The notes under the pieces: generated by a model
Database searches by the model: none
Told to the model about the DNA's origin: nothing
The model's input: the letters and a program-made list of their open reading frames with translations, nothing else
Source: Streptomyces poonensis
GTDB lineage: Bacteria; Actinomycetota; Actinomycetes; Streptomycetales; Streptomycetaceae
DNA length: 64,000 bases
Direction of reading: 5' to 3'
Assembly (NCBI RefSeq): GCF_014650915.1
Contig: NZ_BMVW01000001.1
Coordinates: 310,001 to 374,000, forward strand
Translations under genes and position numbers: made by a program
Part shown: in pieces, positions 49,809 through 57,971 of the stretch
Layout of the letters: every line of letters starts with the position of its first letter
How positions within the stretch are numbered: the stretch's first letter is position 1

Positions 49809-51197
49809 TCAACCCGTTGAGCCGTTCCCCTCCCCCAGCCCTTGCATGATCCGGTCGTTCATCTCCTGCTCCTGGCCGTCGATGCACTTGGCGTAAATCT
49901 TCAGGAGGACGTCCACAGAGTGGCCCGCGCGAGCGGCGACCTCCGGTGCCGGTACACCGGAGTTGAGCCACTGGGAGACACCCGCGTGCCGGAGGTCGTA
50001 CGGCCGGAAGGCCAGGACCGAGGACACCTGGTGCGGCACGAGCGCCAGTTCCCGAGCCTGCTTCCAGGCGCGGGAGTACGAAGAGGCAGCGATCACGTTG
50101 CCCCGCTCGCTGGCGAACAGCCGGCCGTCGTCCGCCGTGCCGAACTCCGTAACGTGCTCACGGAGCAGTCGGACCAGCGGAGGCGGAATCGGCACGATGC
50201 GCGCCTCTCCGTGGGCCCTCTGCTTCAGGCCCCGCCGATCGTGTGCTTCTCCGGAGTCCGTCCAGGCCTTACCGACTGTTGGACGGGTCTCCGTCAGCTC
50301 GATGCGGCCCCAGCCCGACGCCGGAAGTGTGCAGTCGGAGCGGCGAAGGCCGAGCGCCTCCCCCGGCCGCATGGCGGCGTAGTACAGGCACCCGAAGAAC
50401 GCTTGCAGCCGCCGACCGCTCGCCCGGTCGTAGCCGCCCACGTACGTGAGGGCGGTCAGCAGCTCCCGAGCCTGCCGAGGATTGACCACCACCCGGCGGT
50501 CGACCTCCTGCAGCGCTCGTTTCCCCCGCTTCCGCCGGACCCTGCTCAGCGGGTTGGACGGGAGGTGCTCAAGCTCCACCGCGTACTCAAGGGCGTTGAA
50601 GACCACTGCGCGCCGCCGCCGGTACGTCTGCGTCGCAGCAGGCTTGCTGTCGAGCCGTCGGCCGAGCGCATCGATCAGTTCATGCACGCGGGCGATCTCC
50701 TGAAGCTCCCCGACCGGCAGCGACGCTCTCTCGATCCACCTCACCGCCGCGGCGATCTCCTCCGGCCGCTCTCGCTCCCGCCGAGGAACCGGCAAGACAT
50801 ATGAGCGCAACGCCCGCCGGAGCACCTCCAGACCTGGCCGTCCCCGCCCCGGCTTGACCAGGACAGGCACGACCGTGGCCAACGCGTCCGTCATGCTGTC
50901 TCGCTGCTTCGCCGATGCTTCCGCCCACCGCGCGTCTACGTACTTCACCGCAAGGTCGAGGAACGACAGAGCAGCTTTGCCGCCGCGCAGCGAGTCGGGC
51001 AGGCCCGTGACGGTGTCGAAGGGCTCGCCCTTGTCGAGGGCACGCACGAGCTTGGCCCGGAAGCGGTCGGCCAATGCCTTGGTCTTGTAGGACTCGCTGA
51101 ACGGCTGTCCGTCGACCACCCAGCGCACGAGGTACGTCGGTTTCTTGGTGGTCTTGTTGACCGAGAGCTTCCAGATGGAGGCCTTGTACGACTTCAC
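49809..51197 (-). CDS. int: AICE tyrosine integrase
   Basis: This 462-residue site-specific recombinase inserts and excises the element at the tRNA. The N-terminal arm-binding and core-binding domains precede the catalytic domain. The catalytic domain has Arg277 in AAMRPGEALGL, the RPYDLRHAG box (Arg403; Tyr400 in place of the usual His), His426 in AGHSVD and nucleophile Tyr435 in LLKIYAK. It overlaps xis by ATGA and ends near the attachment site, as in pSAM2. Confidence 0.95.
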   Translation of the reverse strand: MKSYKASIWKLSVNKTTKKPTYLVRWVVDGQPFSESYKTKALADRFRAKLVRALDKGEPFDTVTGLPDSLRGGKAALSFLDLAVKYVDARWAEASAKQRDSMTDALATVVPVLVKPGRGRPGLEVLRRALRSYVLPVPRRERERPEEIAAAVRWIERASLPVGELQEIARVHELIDALGRRLDSKPAATQTYRRRRAVVFNALEYAVELEHLPSNPLSRVRRKRGKRALQEVDRRVVVNPRQARELLTALTYVGGYDRASGRRLQAFFGCLYYAAMRPGEALGLRRSDCTLPASGWGRIELTETRPTVGKAWTDSGEAHDRRGLKQRAHGEARIVPIPPPLVRLLREHVTEFGTADDGRLFASERGNVIAASSYSRAWKQARELALVPHQVSSVLAFRPYDLRHAGVSQWLNSGVPAPEVAARAGHSVDVLLKIYAKCIDGQEQEMNDRIMQGLGEGNGSTG

Positions 51198-51406
51198 GAC
51201 GCCACCCCCTCCGCCCGCTCCTCCAACCAGTCGTTGAGCACGTCACGCCGAACCCTCAGCTCCCCGTTCGGCAGCCGAATGCAGGCCGGAGCGAGGCGCA
51301 GCTCCCGCCAGCGGTAGAAGGTGCGCCGGGAGATGCCGCCCAGTTCGTCGAGGACCTGGCGGACCGTGAGCAGTTCGGCCGTTCTTCCACGGCTGTCACG
51401 CGCCAT
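51194..51406 (-). CDS. xis: excisionase-like helix-turn-helix protein
   Basis: This 70-residue MerR/AlpA-type DNA-binding protein has LLTVRQVLDELGGISRRTFYRWRELRLAPACIRLPNGELRVRRD, the winged helix seen in Xis proteins. It bends the attachment DNA to direct excision. It overlaps int (4 nt) and repSA (11 nt), so the three genes are translationally coupled. The ATG at 51406 is used. Confidence 0.88.
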   Translation of the reverse strand: MARDSRGRTAELLTVRQVLDELGGISRRTFYRWRELRLAPACIRLPNGELRVRRDVLNDWLEERAEGVAS

Positions 51407-52766
51407 GGCGACCACCGCCCTCCCGCACGGAGGCAGCCAGGAGAGCCGCTTCCGGCGAGTAGCCGCGTCCCGCGTAGAGCCAGTGGCCGACCGTGGCCGT
51501 GGAGCGGTCGGCGAGGCCGAGTGAGGCACGCTGCTGCTCCGCACGATGGTCGGTACGGGCCTGCCGCAGTGCGGTGAGCGTGGTGGAGTAGCTGCGCGAC
51601 CTGGTGGAGAAGTGTCCGCCGTACCCGAGCATGTGCGCCCAGCGGCGCAGCCCGAGCGACTCGAACTCCGGCAGGCCGCCGAGCCACCAGCACGTGCCGA
51701 TCATGCGCAGCACATGTGCGCGCACGGGCAGCATGACCATGTCGCGCGCCCGATAGATACGACCGTCCACCGCGCCGGCGGTCTCCGCACCCTTGGTGGC
51801 GTACTTCGCGATGTAGCCCGCCACGGCCGCCGCGGACGCAGGCCGCTCCTCAGCCTCCCGCCTGTACGAGGTGACCGGCCGTACGTCGACCTGGGTGCCG
51901 AAGCGCAGCACCCGTGGGCCGACGACATCCGCACCCGGAGCGAGCAACCGCACGCGACCGACCACCGCTCCCACGGCATCGATGAGAAGCGGCACGCTCG
52001 CCCAGCTGGGCGGGAACGAGTCGGGCCCGTCCGGACCGTCGAGGCGGACGACAGCATGGAAGTGGACCAGGCCCCGCCGCTGGTACTCGGCGACCTTCGT
52101 GTACGAGAGCCGGGCGACCTCCCCGAACTCCGTGCGCGACAAACCGACCCTCCTCGCGACCTCCCGCCGCAGCTCCAGCCCGAACCGGTGCCAGAGACGG
52201 CCGGCGGACGCCTGCCAGAGCACGGCTCCCGCGTAGTCGTAACAGCGCGGGCAGAGCGGTTCACCGAGGCGGGGATCGTCCGACGAGTGACTCTCACGGC
52301 ATCCGACCGGCCGCCCGTGCGAGCAGAGCTCTCCTGCTCGACGAGGGCGGCAGGCCCGTACGCGCCCGTCGCGTTCACGGCGGGTGTGGACCGGGCCGAA
52401 GCCCGGAGCGGTGAGCGTGGCGAAGACCCGTGGATGACCGCTCACCGCGCCCGGGACGTTCTTGCCGCCGACGAGCCCAGCCCGGACAAGTTGGTACGTG
52501 TCCGCCCGGTACAGGCCCGAGCAGGCCGGGCAGACCGTCGCCCGTCGGTTCCCGCACGCGATGAGCAGGCGACCGCCGTAGGCATCTGAGCCGTACGAGA
52601 GGAGGGCCGCGCCGGTGGTCGTGTCGTAGACGGTGGCTGCACCGACCAGGTGAATCGGGTTGGTGCAGCCGTCGAGGCCGACGATGTTCCGGCGCCAGGC
52701 TGCGAACTCCGGCTCCGCCGCCCTGGCGATGAGAGCAGCAGCGCTCTCCGAAAGGACAGTGGTCAT
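51396..52766 (-). CDS. repSA: RepSA-type replication initiator
   Basis: This 456-residue rolling-circle initiator has a Cys-rich N-terminal zinc site (CPAC at 79-82, CPRC at 172-175), the metal-binding HUH motif as HFH (235-237), and catalytic tyrosines in GYIAKYATKG (Tyr318 and Tyr322). It nicks the element's double-strand origin after excision. Length is close to pSAM2 RepSA. The ATG at 52766 overlaps the stop codon of the gene upstream. I recognised no origin sequence. Confidence 0.92.
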   Translation of the reverse strand: MTTVLSESAAALIARAAEPEFAAWRRNIVGLDGCTNPIHLVGAATVYDTTTGAALLSYGSDAYGGRLLIACGNRRATVCPACSGLYRADTYQLVRAGLVGGKNVPGAVSGHPRVFATLTAPGFGPVHTRRERDGRVRACRPRRAGELCSHGRPVGCRESHSSDDPRLGEPLCPRCYDYAGAVLWQASAGRLWHRFGLELRREVARRVGLSRTEFGEVARLSYTKVAEYQRRGLVHFHAVVRLDGPDGPDSFPPSWASVPLLIDAVGAVVGRVRLLAPGADVVGPRVLRFGTQVDVRPVTSYRREAEERPASAAAVAGYIAKYATKGAETAGAVDGRIYRARDMVMLPVRAHVLRMIGTCWWLGGLPEFESLGLRRWAHMLGYGGHFSTRSRSYSTTLTALRQARTDHRAEQQRASLGLADRSTATVGHWLYAGRGYSPEAALLAASVREGGGRHGA

Positions 52767-53026
52767 CGGCGACCACCCCAGCCGCCGCCGAACGCCTGCC
52801 CCATCACGGCCGAGATCCCCTCGGGCCGGGTCTTGGCGCTGAAGCGGAGTGTCGGGTCGGTGAGCCAGAGTGCCGCCGCGTGCCCGGGGCACAGGCGCTG
52901 CTCGGCTCCGTCCAGGCCGACGAGAACGACCTGTTCCCGTCCGGCGCAGGTCAGGACCTGCGCTTCGCGCTCCCTGAGTACGCAGTCGGGCAGCGGAGAT
53001 TTGCGCGAATGATGCGCGGTGGTCAA
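52763..53026 (-). CDS. small AICE protein of unknown function
   Basis: This 87-residue protein has two Cys, in VLTCAGREQVVLVGLDG and QRLCPGHAAALWL, and a Gly/Arg tail. Its stop overlaps the repSA ATG, so it is in the same operon. The start is uncertain: TTG 53026 follows GGAG by 10 nt, and later starts would remove conserved-looking sequence. I cannot name a family. Confidence 0.6.
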   Translation of the reverse strand: MTTAHHSRKSPLPDCVLREREAQVLTCAGREQVVLVGLDGAEQRLCPGHAAALWLTDPTLRFSAKTRPEGISAVMGQAFGGGWGGRR

Positions 53027-53130
53027 AGTGTGAGTACTCCTTTCACTGCTTACGTGGCGGATGGAGTGGGTTCCTGACGGGGTCGGGTTTGGCGACTTCG
53101 CGCCCCGTCGGGAGCCCGTCGTACGGGCGA

Positions 53131-53421
53131 TCACTGCCGCTCCTTGGGAGGGACTCCGATGACGCTGTACGAGATCGGCCCGAACTCGCGGCGCGCGTCG
53201 AAGTAGCCGCGGCCGACGTCCTCCGTCGGCATGCCGAGCGGAGCAGCGACCGACTCCACACCGTCCCGGCGAGCGGCGGAGTCGGAGGCGTCGACCAGCA
53301 CGATGACGGACGCGCCGCGCGGTACGGCGGCTGTCGGATGGGCGGTCAGGAAGTCGACCAGCTCGCGCAGACCGGCCAGGAAAGCGGCACGGTCACCGGA
53401 GCGAATGACGTAGTCGGACAC
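53131..53421 (-). CDS. conserved AICE protein of unknown function
   Basis: This 96-residue alpha/beta protein starts VSDYVIRSGDRAAFLAGLRE and contains VPRGASVIVLVDASDSAARRDG and FGPISYSVIGVPP. The GTG at 53421 has AAGGGA 7 nt upstream. It lies in the rep-tra operon. Similar genes recur in pSAM2-like elements but I cannot name a function. Confidence 0.65.
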   Translation of the reverse strand: MSDYVIRSGDRAAFLAGLRELVDFLTAHPTAAVPRGASVIVLVDASDSAARRDGVESVAAPLGMPTEDVGRGYFDARREFGPISYSVIGVPPKERQ

Positions 53422-53453
53422 GGGAGATTCCCTTCTCGGGTCGGTGGGTGGGC

Positions 53454-53648
53454 TCAGAAGTTGAGATGGCCGAGGAAGCCGTTCACGCCGTCGAGGACTC
53501 CCTGAACCAGCGGCGCGGCCACGGTCCGGGCGAGCAGGAAACCGAAGGTCCCGCAGAGCAGCGCGTCGACCCACCGCAGGTAGCGGATGCGCAGGAGGAA
53601 CCAGATCAGCAGGCCGAGCAGCAGTACCGCGGACATGGACACCAGCAC
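53454..53648 (-). CDS. Spd-like small membrane protein
   Basis: This 64-residue protein has two hydrophobic helices (MSAVLLLGLLIWFLL and LLCGTFGFLLARTVAAPLV) flanking RIRYLRWVD. It sits directly after the tra gene, where pSAM2-type elements carry spread (spd) genes that move the element between mycelial compartments. The start is GTG with AAAGGGG 6 nt upstream. The Spd role is inferred from position and topology. Confidence 0.7.
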   Translation of the reverse strand: MLVSMSAVLLLGLLIWFLLRIRYLRWVDALLCGTFGFLLARTVAAPLVQGVLDGVNGFLGHLNF

Positions 53649-53660
53649 GGCAGACCCCTT

Positions 53661-54980
53661 TCACAGCGCTTCGACGTGCAGTTCGGACAGGACGGGAGCG
53701 AGGTGCGCGTACTCGGCGGCAACGGCTTCCGCCTCGGCCTCGGTGATCAGGTGAGACCGGGCCCGCTCCCAGCCGTCGCCGGAGGCGAGGACGGCCGTAC
53801 CGGCCTGTTCAGGGGTGATGGCCTGCGCCGCCTTCAGCGCGTCGGGGTTGAGATCGCCGAGCGCCATCTCGGCCGTACCTGGATCGGCCACGCGATGGCA
53901 CACCCGGCCGCCGAGCTGGGCCCGTAGGGCGGTGACACCGGGCCCCAGGTCTGAGCCGACACGTTGGCCGGCAACGACGAGGAACACGCCGAGCGCTGCG
54001 CCGAGTTGTGCCAGCCGGATCAGCGCCGTACCGGCCGCGTGCGCTTCGTCCTTCTCGTTGCGGCTGGCGACGAGGAACAGTTCTGCGATCTCGTCCACGA
54101 TTACGACGACGGGAACCGGGCGTTCCTTGTCCGGCAGGCCCCAGATGTTGCGGACGCGCGCCGCCCGGCAGACGTTCATGCGGTCGAGGGTCAGATCCAC
54201 GAGCGCGGCCAGGAGCCGCACCGCTTGCTCTCGGTTGGTCGCGAGGGCCGACAAGCGGGGCTCGTACAGGGACAGCTCCATGCCGCCCTTGCAGTCGATC
54301 CCGACCAGCGCGACGGGTTGCGGAGCGAGGCCCGCCACGAGGGCGTTGATCAGCGTCGACTTGCCGGAGCGGGTGGCTCCCACGATCAGCCAGTGCGGGA
54401 CGCGCCGCAGGTCGAGCACCCACGCGGCCCCGGTCTCCAGCGCGCCCACGGTCACCCGCAGCAGTTGGCCAGGCCCACGCTGCTTGGGCAGCCGAGGAGC
54501 GGCCAACGGGTCGGCCGCCGACGCGACGATCCGTACGACGCCAGGCTTCCAGGAGGTCACCCGTACCGCATGGACCTGCCAGTTCTCCGCCATGGCGGAC
54601 GCGGCCTTGACGAAGTTTTCCGGCACCTGGCCCGGCAACAGCCGCACCAGCAGTACGAAGCCGCCGGAGGTTGGATGCATGAGGCCGCGACGAGGTACGC
54701 GCGGCTGTGGCGGGGGCGATCCCTTGCCGACGAGCCCGGACACGACCGTCAGGGCCGGCCGACGGCTCACGGCGAGTCCGCACCCGGCCATCAGGGGCCG
54801 CCAGGTCTGCACGACCCGGAAGGCCACGGACGGGAAGCCGAGCAACAACCACCAGGTCACGGGGTAGCGACGGCGCAGGGTCGGGCCCGCCAGGAGCAGG
54901 CCCGACACCAGCACTGCGGCCACCACCAGAACCCAGCCCAGCCCGTTCGCTTCGGTCAAGGTGGCGGAGGCCAGGTTCAT
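53661..54980 (-). CDS. traSA: TraSA-type FtsK/SpoIIIE DNA translocase
   Basis: This 439-residue protein moves double-stranded DNA between Streptomyces mycelia in a single-protein conjugation mechanism. Two N-terminal membrane segments (about residues 14-34 and 41-58) precede a motor domain with Walker A GATRSGKSTL (201-210) and Walker B VVVIVDEIAELF (291-302). The C-terminal part would recognise clt repeats, which I did not find. The ATG at 54980 shares one base with the stop of the preceding gene. Confidence 0.93.
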   Translation of the reverse strand: MNLASATLTEANGLGWVLVVAAVLVSGLLLAGPTLRRRYPVTWWLLLGFPSVAFRVVQTWRPLMAGCGLAVSRRPALTVVSGLVGKGSPPPQPRVPRRGLMHPTSGGFVLLVRLLPGQVPENFVKAASAMAENWQVHAVRVTSWKPGVVRIVASAADPLAAPRLPKQRGPGQLLRVTVGALETGAAWVLDLRRVPHWLIVGATRSGKSTLINALVAGLAPQPVALVGIDCKGGMELSLYEPRLSALATNREQAVRLLAALVDLTLDRMNVCRAARVRNIWGLPDKERPVPVVVIVDEIAELFLVASRNEKDEAHAAGTALIRLAQLGAALGVFLVVAGQRVGSDLGPGVTALRAQLGGRVCHRVADPGTAEMALGDLNPDALKAAQAITPEQAGTAVLASGDGWERARSHLITEAEAEAVAAEYAHLAPVLSELHVEAL

Positions 54981-55327
54981 CACTGTCCGGACCCCTTGCC
55001 CGCCGTAGCGGGAGCGCTCAGGGGTCGGATCTCCGCCGCGCGGAACGCGATCCCGTGCCGCCCCTCGTTCTCCCATGGCGTGGCGACCAGGTCCCGCACG
55101 GCCACCGGCATACCGAGCTGCACGCCGGTCGGCTCCCCGGCCACACTCACGTTCACGACGTCCGCGGACGCCCCGGCCATCAGGCAAAGGCCTACTTGGA
55201 ACATCGTCTTGCCGGTGTCACGGTCGACGCGGAGCTGTCCCGTCTCACGGTTGGCGACCCGCGGAGTCGGAGGCACGGCGCAGATGATGCCCGTGAACTT
55301 CGCGGTGTCGATCGGAAGGCTTGCCAC
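54980..55327 (-). CDS. small conserved AICE protein (SCO3933-type)
   Basis: This 115-residue beta-rich protein contains ETGQLRVDRDTGKTMFQVGL and GMPVAVRDLVATPWENEGRHGIAFRAAEI, an OB-like pattern. It is the first gene of the tra-rep-int operon and faces the repressor gene across 204 nt with two operators. I recall a family named after SCO3933 labelled 'regulatory', but its role is not established. The start is GTG with GAGGAG 9 nt upstream. Confidence 0.7.
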   Translation of the reverse strand: MASLPIDTAKFTGIICAVPPTPRVANRETGQLRVDRDTGKTMFQVGLCLMAGASADVVNVSVAGEPTGVQLGMPVAVRDLVATPWENEGRHGIAFRAAEIRPLSAPATAGKGSGQ

Positions 55328-55381
55328 TGTTCGGATCTCCTCATCTCTCGCACCCAGAGGGCGATCCTCTGGATTGCTTTA

Positions 55382-55400
55382 CAACCCGTACTACGGGTTG
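55382..55400. promoter_or_regulatory. palindromic operator, copy 1
   Basis: CAACCCGTACTACGGGTTG is a perfect palindrome around a central C. It lies 55 nt upstream of the tra-side operon start and shares the core ACCCGTA-N-TACGGGT with copy 2, whose centre is 34 bp away. It is the expected binding site of the GntR repressor encoded next to it. Confidence 0.8.
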
Positions 55401-55415
55401 CGGAGACAAGACTGA

Positions 55416-55434
55416 CCACCCGTAGTACGGGTTG
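55416..55434. promoter_or_regulatory. palindromic operator, copy 2
   Basis: The core ACCCGTAGTACGGGT (55418-55432) repeats copy 1 with G at the centre. It is closer to the repressor gene, so it probably also gives autoregulation. Confidence 0.8.
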
Positions 55435-55531
55435 TCAACCGTCTTCGAGTGGGAGAAGCTGTTTCCACCCGTGGGTGGTACCGACCAGCCATGGAGGGAA
55501 GAAGCAGTGACCAAGGCCGTGGAGGGCCCGT

Positions 55532-56272
55532 ATGCCGCCGAAGAACACGCAGCCGAAGTACCGGCAGATCGCCGACTACCTGCGCGAAGGCATCCTGGAC
55601 GGCACCTTCCCCGCCGGCCAACCGCTCCCCTCGGAGGATGCGTTGGCCAAGCAGTTCGGAGTGACGCGCCCCACCGTGCGCCAGGGGCTCACGGAGCTAC
55701 GGGCGTCCGGTCTCGTGGAGGCCATCATGGGCCGCGGCACCTTCGCCCGCTCTCCCCACGGCCGCCCCAGCCTCACGCGCCCGCGAGGCGTACGCCGCAC
55801 TTCCGACGGCCAGTACGTCGAGGCCGACGGCATCCGCTGGACCGACGCCGAGCCACCTGTCGCCACGCGCACCGATGCCCCGCTGGCCTTGGCAGACCTT
55901 CTCCGCATCCCGCCGGGCGAGCCGATGTTCACTTACGACGCGCTCCAGACCGCGGACCAAGGCCGCTTGCGCCAACTGCACCGGACGTACGTGCCGTTCT
56001 CGGTGCTCATCGACACCAAGTACGAGGAGGAGGCCCCACCGCCGGCACCGGAGCTCTACACCGCGCTCGCGGACCTGGGCCACGAGCTCCACTTCACGGA
56101 GTACGTCCGCACTCGGATGCCTCTGCCGGACCAGGCTCAGGCACTCCGGCTTGCTGATGGGGTCCCGTTGATGCATGTTCTCCGGGTGACGCTTACTGAG
56201 GCGGAGCGGCCCTTGGCGCTTGAGGAGTTCCACCTGCCGGGAGGCGAGCTGGAGCTCTCGTTCAGGCTGTAG
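55532..56272 (+). CDS. GntR-family repressor of the element (KorSA-like)
   Basis: This 246-residue protein has an N-terminal winged helix (KYRQIADYLREGILDGTFPAG, then LPSEDALAKQFGVTRPTVRQGL) and a C-terminal UTRA effector domain (about residues 95-240). It is transcribed away from the transfer operon and flanked by the two palindromes at 55382-55434. This mirrors KorSA, which represses its own gene and the genes for activation and transfer of pSAM2. The ATG at 55532 has GGAGGG 5 nt upstream. No pra-like activator was recognised. Confidence 0.9.
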   Translation: MPPKNTQPKYRQIADYLREGILDGTFPAGQPLPSEDALAKQFGVTRPTVRQGLTELRASGLVEAIMGRGTFARSPHGRPSLTRPRGVRRTSDGQYVEADGIRWTDAEPPVATRTDAPLALADLLRIPPGEPMFTYDALQTADQGRLRQLHRTYVPFSVLIDTKYEEEAPPPAPELYTALADLGHELHFTEYVRTRMPLPDQAQALRLADGVPLMHVLRVTLTEAERPLALEEFHLPGGELELSFRL

Positions 56273-56418
56273 CAGGTCCCAGGTGGCTCATAGTTTCTCT
56301 ACGTCATCAAGGCGGCTCGCTCACGCTCGCCGCGCGCGACCCGACCCCCGGCCGGGCCGCCGCTCTTGTTTACCCCCGCTCCAGCCCGGCGGGGCCCGTG
56401 CCGCGCACCAGGCAATCA

Positions 56419-56504
56419 GCCACCCTGCACCAGGGAGGTGGCACATCACAGCCGGGCGTCGGCCACACAGTTGCGGTCGTTTCGCCACCCCTGCACGCGG
56501 TGGC
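56419..56504. promoter_or_regulatory. pair of related GCCACC/GGTGGC hairpins before the cargo
   Basis: GCCACCCTG-CAC-CAGGG-A-GGTGGC at 56419-56442 and GCCACC-N9-GGTGGC at 56484-56504 repeat the same arms about 65 bp apart, in the 340-nt gap between the repressor and the ParB-like gene. They may terminate the repressor gene or be regulator sites. Nothing else is seen in the gap. Confidence 0.5.
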
Positions 56505-56612
56505 ACCTTTCAGCCACCTGGCTAGAAAACACGTCTATAGCAACAAGGTCACTAGCCACGTATGATCTACCTGCCAGAAAATATGGTGCATCGCAAGGGG
56601 GCGGCGGGGATT

Positions 56613-57971
56613 ATGAGCGGCATGAAACAAGTAAGCATGCACGTTGCGTCTTTGACCTTGGACGAGACGAATCCGCGGCACGCACAGCCGACGAAGAGCC
56701 TTGAAGAATCCATCGCAGCTCTTCTCGATGGAGGTGCACCCAAGCTACTTCGACTGGCTAGAAGCATCGTCGAGAGAGGGCTTAACCCGACCGAACTGAT
56801 CGTAGTTATGCCTGAGGGCGACCTTAATATTGTACTCGAGGGTAACCGAAGAGTTGCAGCGCTTAAGTTGCTCAACAAGCCCAGCTTGGCACCTACCGAA
56901 CAACTCCAACGCAAGTTCGCTGCCATTGCCGCAAGTGGCGAAGTACCGCGGCGGGTGCAGTGCGTCGTCGCGGAAACTCGGCAGCAGGCCGCCCCTTGGA
57001 TCAAGCTCAGACACACTGGAGAGAACGAAGGCGTCGGTGTCGTTAAGTGGAGCTCGGCCGAAGTAAGTAGGTTCGGCGGCCGCTCAACTCCGACCGAAAA
57101 AGCCAGACTCCTTACGGACGCAGTGACCGCTTGGTTCGCAGACGATGCGGAACTTATTGCGGATGTCGCAACTGTTCGCGCCAACAGGATCACGAATCTC
57201 GGACGAATGATCGGCGACCCAGACGTTCGGAGCCGCCTGGGGATTTCGTTCGATGGAGATTCCGTCGTATCGGACTTCCCCAAAGACCGAATGCGGCAAG
57301 TCCTTGCCCGCCTCTTCCATGACCTGGCCGGCGCCGTTTCGGTCGACAAAATCAAAACGAAGCGGCAACGGAATAGCTATCTACAGCAGGTTGAGGACGA
57401 CTTGCCGAAGTTGGCCGACCGACTGGATGAGCCACAAAGGTTTTCCAGCACTGCATCAAGTACCGGCCAAGACACAAGAAAGAGCAACGAAAGCACCGAT
57501 TCGGAACCGGCGAAGGCGTCCCGGCGCAGACGGCCGGATTTCGAGAAACGGCTATTCCAAAGCGTTTCCTTGCGGAACGTAAGCCTTCGCACCTCCGAGG
57601 TTCTTCAGGAAGCAAAGCGGCTCAGCATCGACGACATGCCGAACGTGGCGGCTATCATGGTGCGAATCGTAGTGGACATCGTAGTCCTCGACGCAGCAGA
57701 CCAACTCGGCTGGAAACGGGGTCAAAACGACCTCAAGAGCCGGATCGCCGCCGCCCTCCATCAGGTCGATCCGAAGCAGGATAACCCGGCGCTCAGTGAT
57801 GCTTGGCGCTTCTCTCAGAAGGATGAGGGAGCACTCGTGCTGAAGACCCTCCACCAGTTTGTGCACTCCTGGCAGTCAAACCCCCTCACCTCTGAAGTAC
57901 GGAAGTTGAGCCTTGCGTATGGCCCCCTCCTGACCCAGCTCGATGACCTAATTGAGACTAAGAAGCGATGA
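56613..57971 (+). CDS. ParB-like nuclease-fold protein paired with a DNA methyltransferase
   Basis: This 452-residue protein has an N-terminal ParB-like fold: SMHVASLTLDETNPRHAQ, KLLRLARSIVERGLNPTELIVV, then NIVLEGNRRVAALKLL, where EGNRR (76-80) replaces the CTP/nucleotide-box GERR of ParB. The middle and C-terminal parts (PEKARLL-like helices, then a Lys/Arg/Ser-rich linker near 310 and a helical end) match nothing I know. Its stop overlaps the methyltransferase ATG, so the two are one unit. The ATG at 56613 is chosen because GGCGGGGA is close; 56562 and 56622 are alternatives. Lower G+C than the chromosome suggests transfer. Confidence 0.75.
   Translation: MSGMKQVSMHVASLTLDETNPRHAQPTKSLEESIAALLDGGAPKLLRLARSIVERGLNPTELIVVMPEGDLNIVLEGNRRVAALKLLNKPSLAPTEQLQRKFAAIAASGEVPRRVQCVVAETRQQAAPWIKLRHTGENEGVGVVKWSSAEVSRFGGRSTPTEKARLLTDAVTAWFADDAELIADVATVRANRITNLGRMIGDPDVRSRLGISFDGDSVVSDFPKDRMRQVLARLFHDLAGAVSVDKIKTKRQRNSYLQQVEDDLPKLADRLDEPQRFSSTASSTGQDTRKSNESTDSEPAKASRRRRPDFEKRLFQSVSLRNVSLRTSEVLQEAKRLSIDDMPNVAAIMVRIVVDIVVLDAADQLGWKRGQNDLKSRIAAALHQVDPKQDNPALSDAWRFSQKDEGALVLKTLHQFVHSWQSNPLTSEVRKLSLAYGPLLTQLDDLIETKKR

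Noticed and set aside
56613..57971. Plasmid partition system (ParB)
   Set aside because: No ParA or parS-like site is adjacent, the nucleotide box is altered, and the partner is a methyltransferase.
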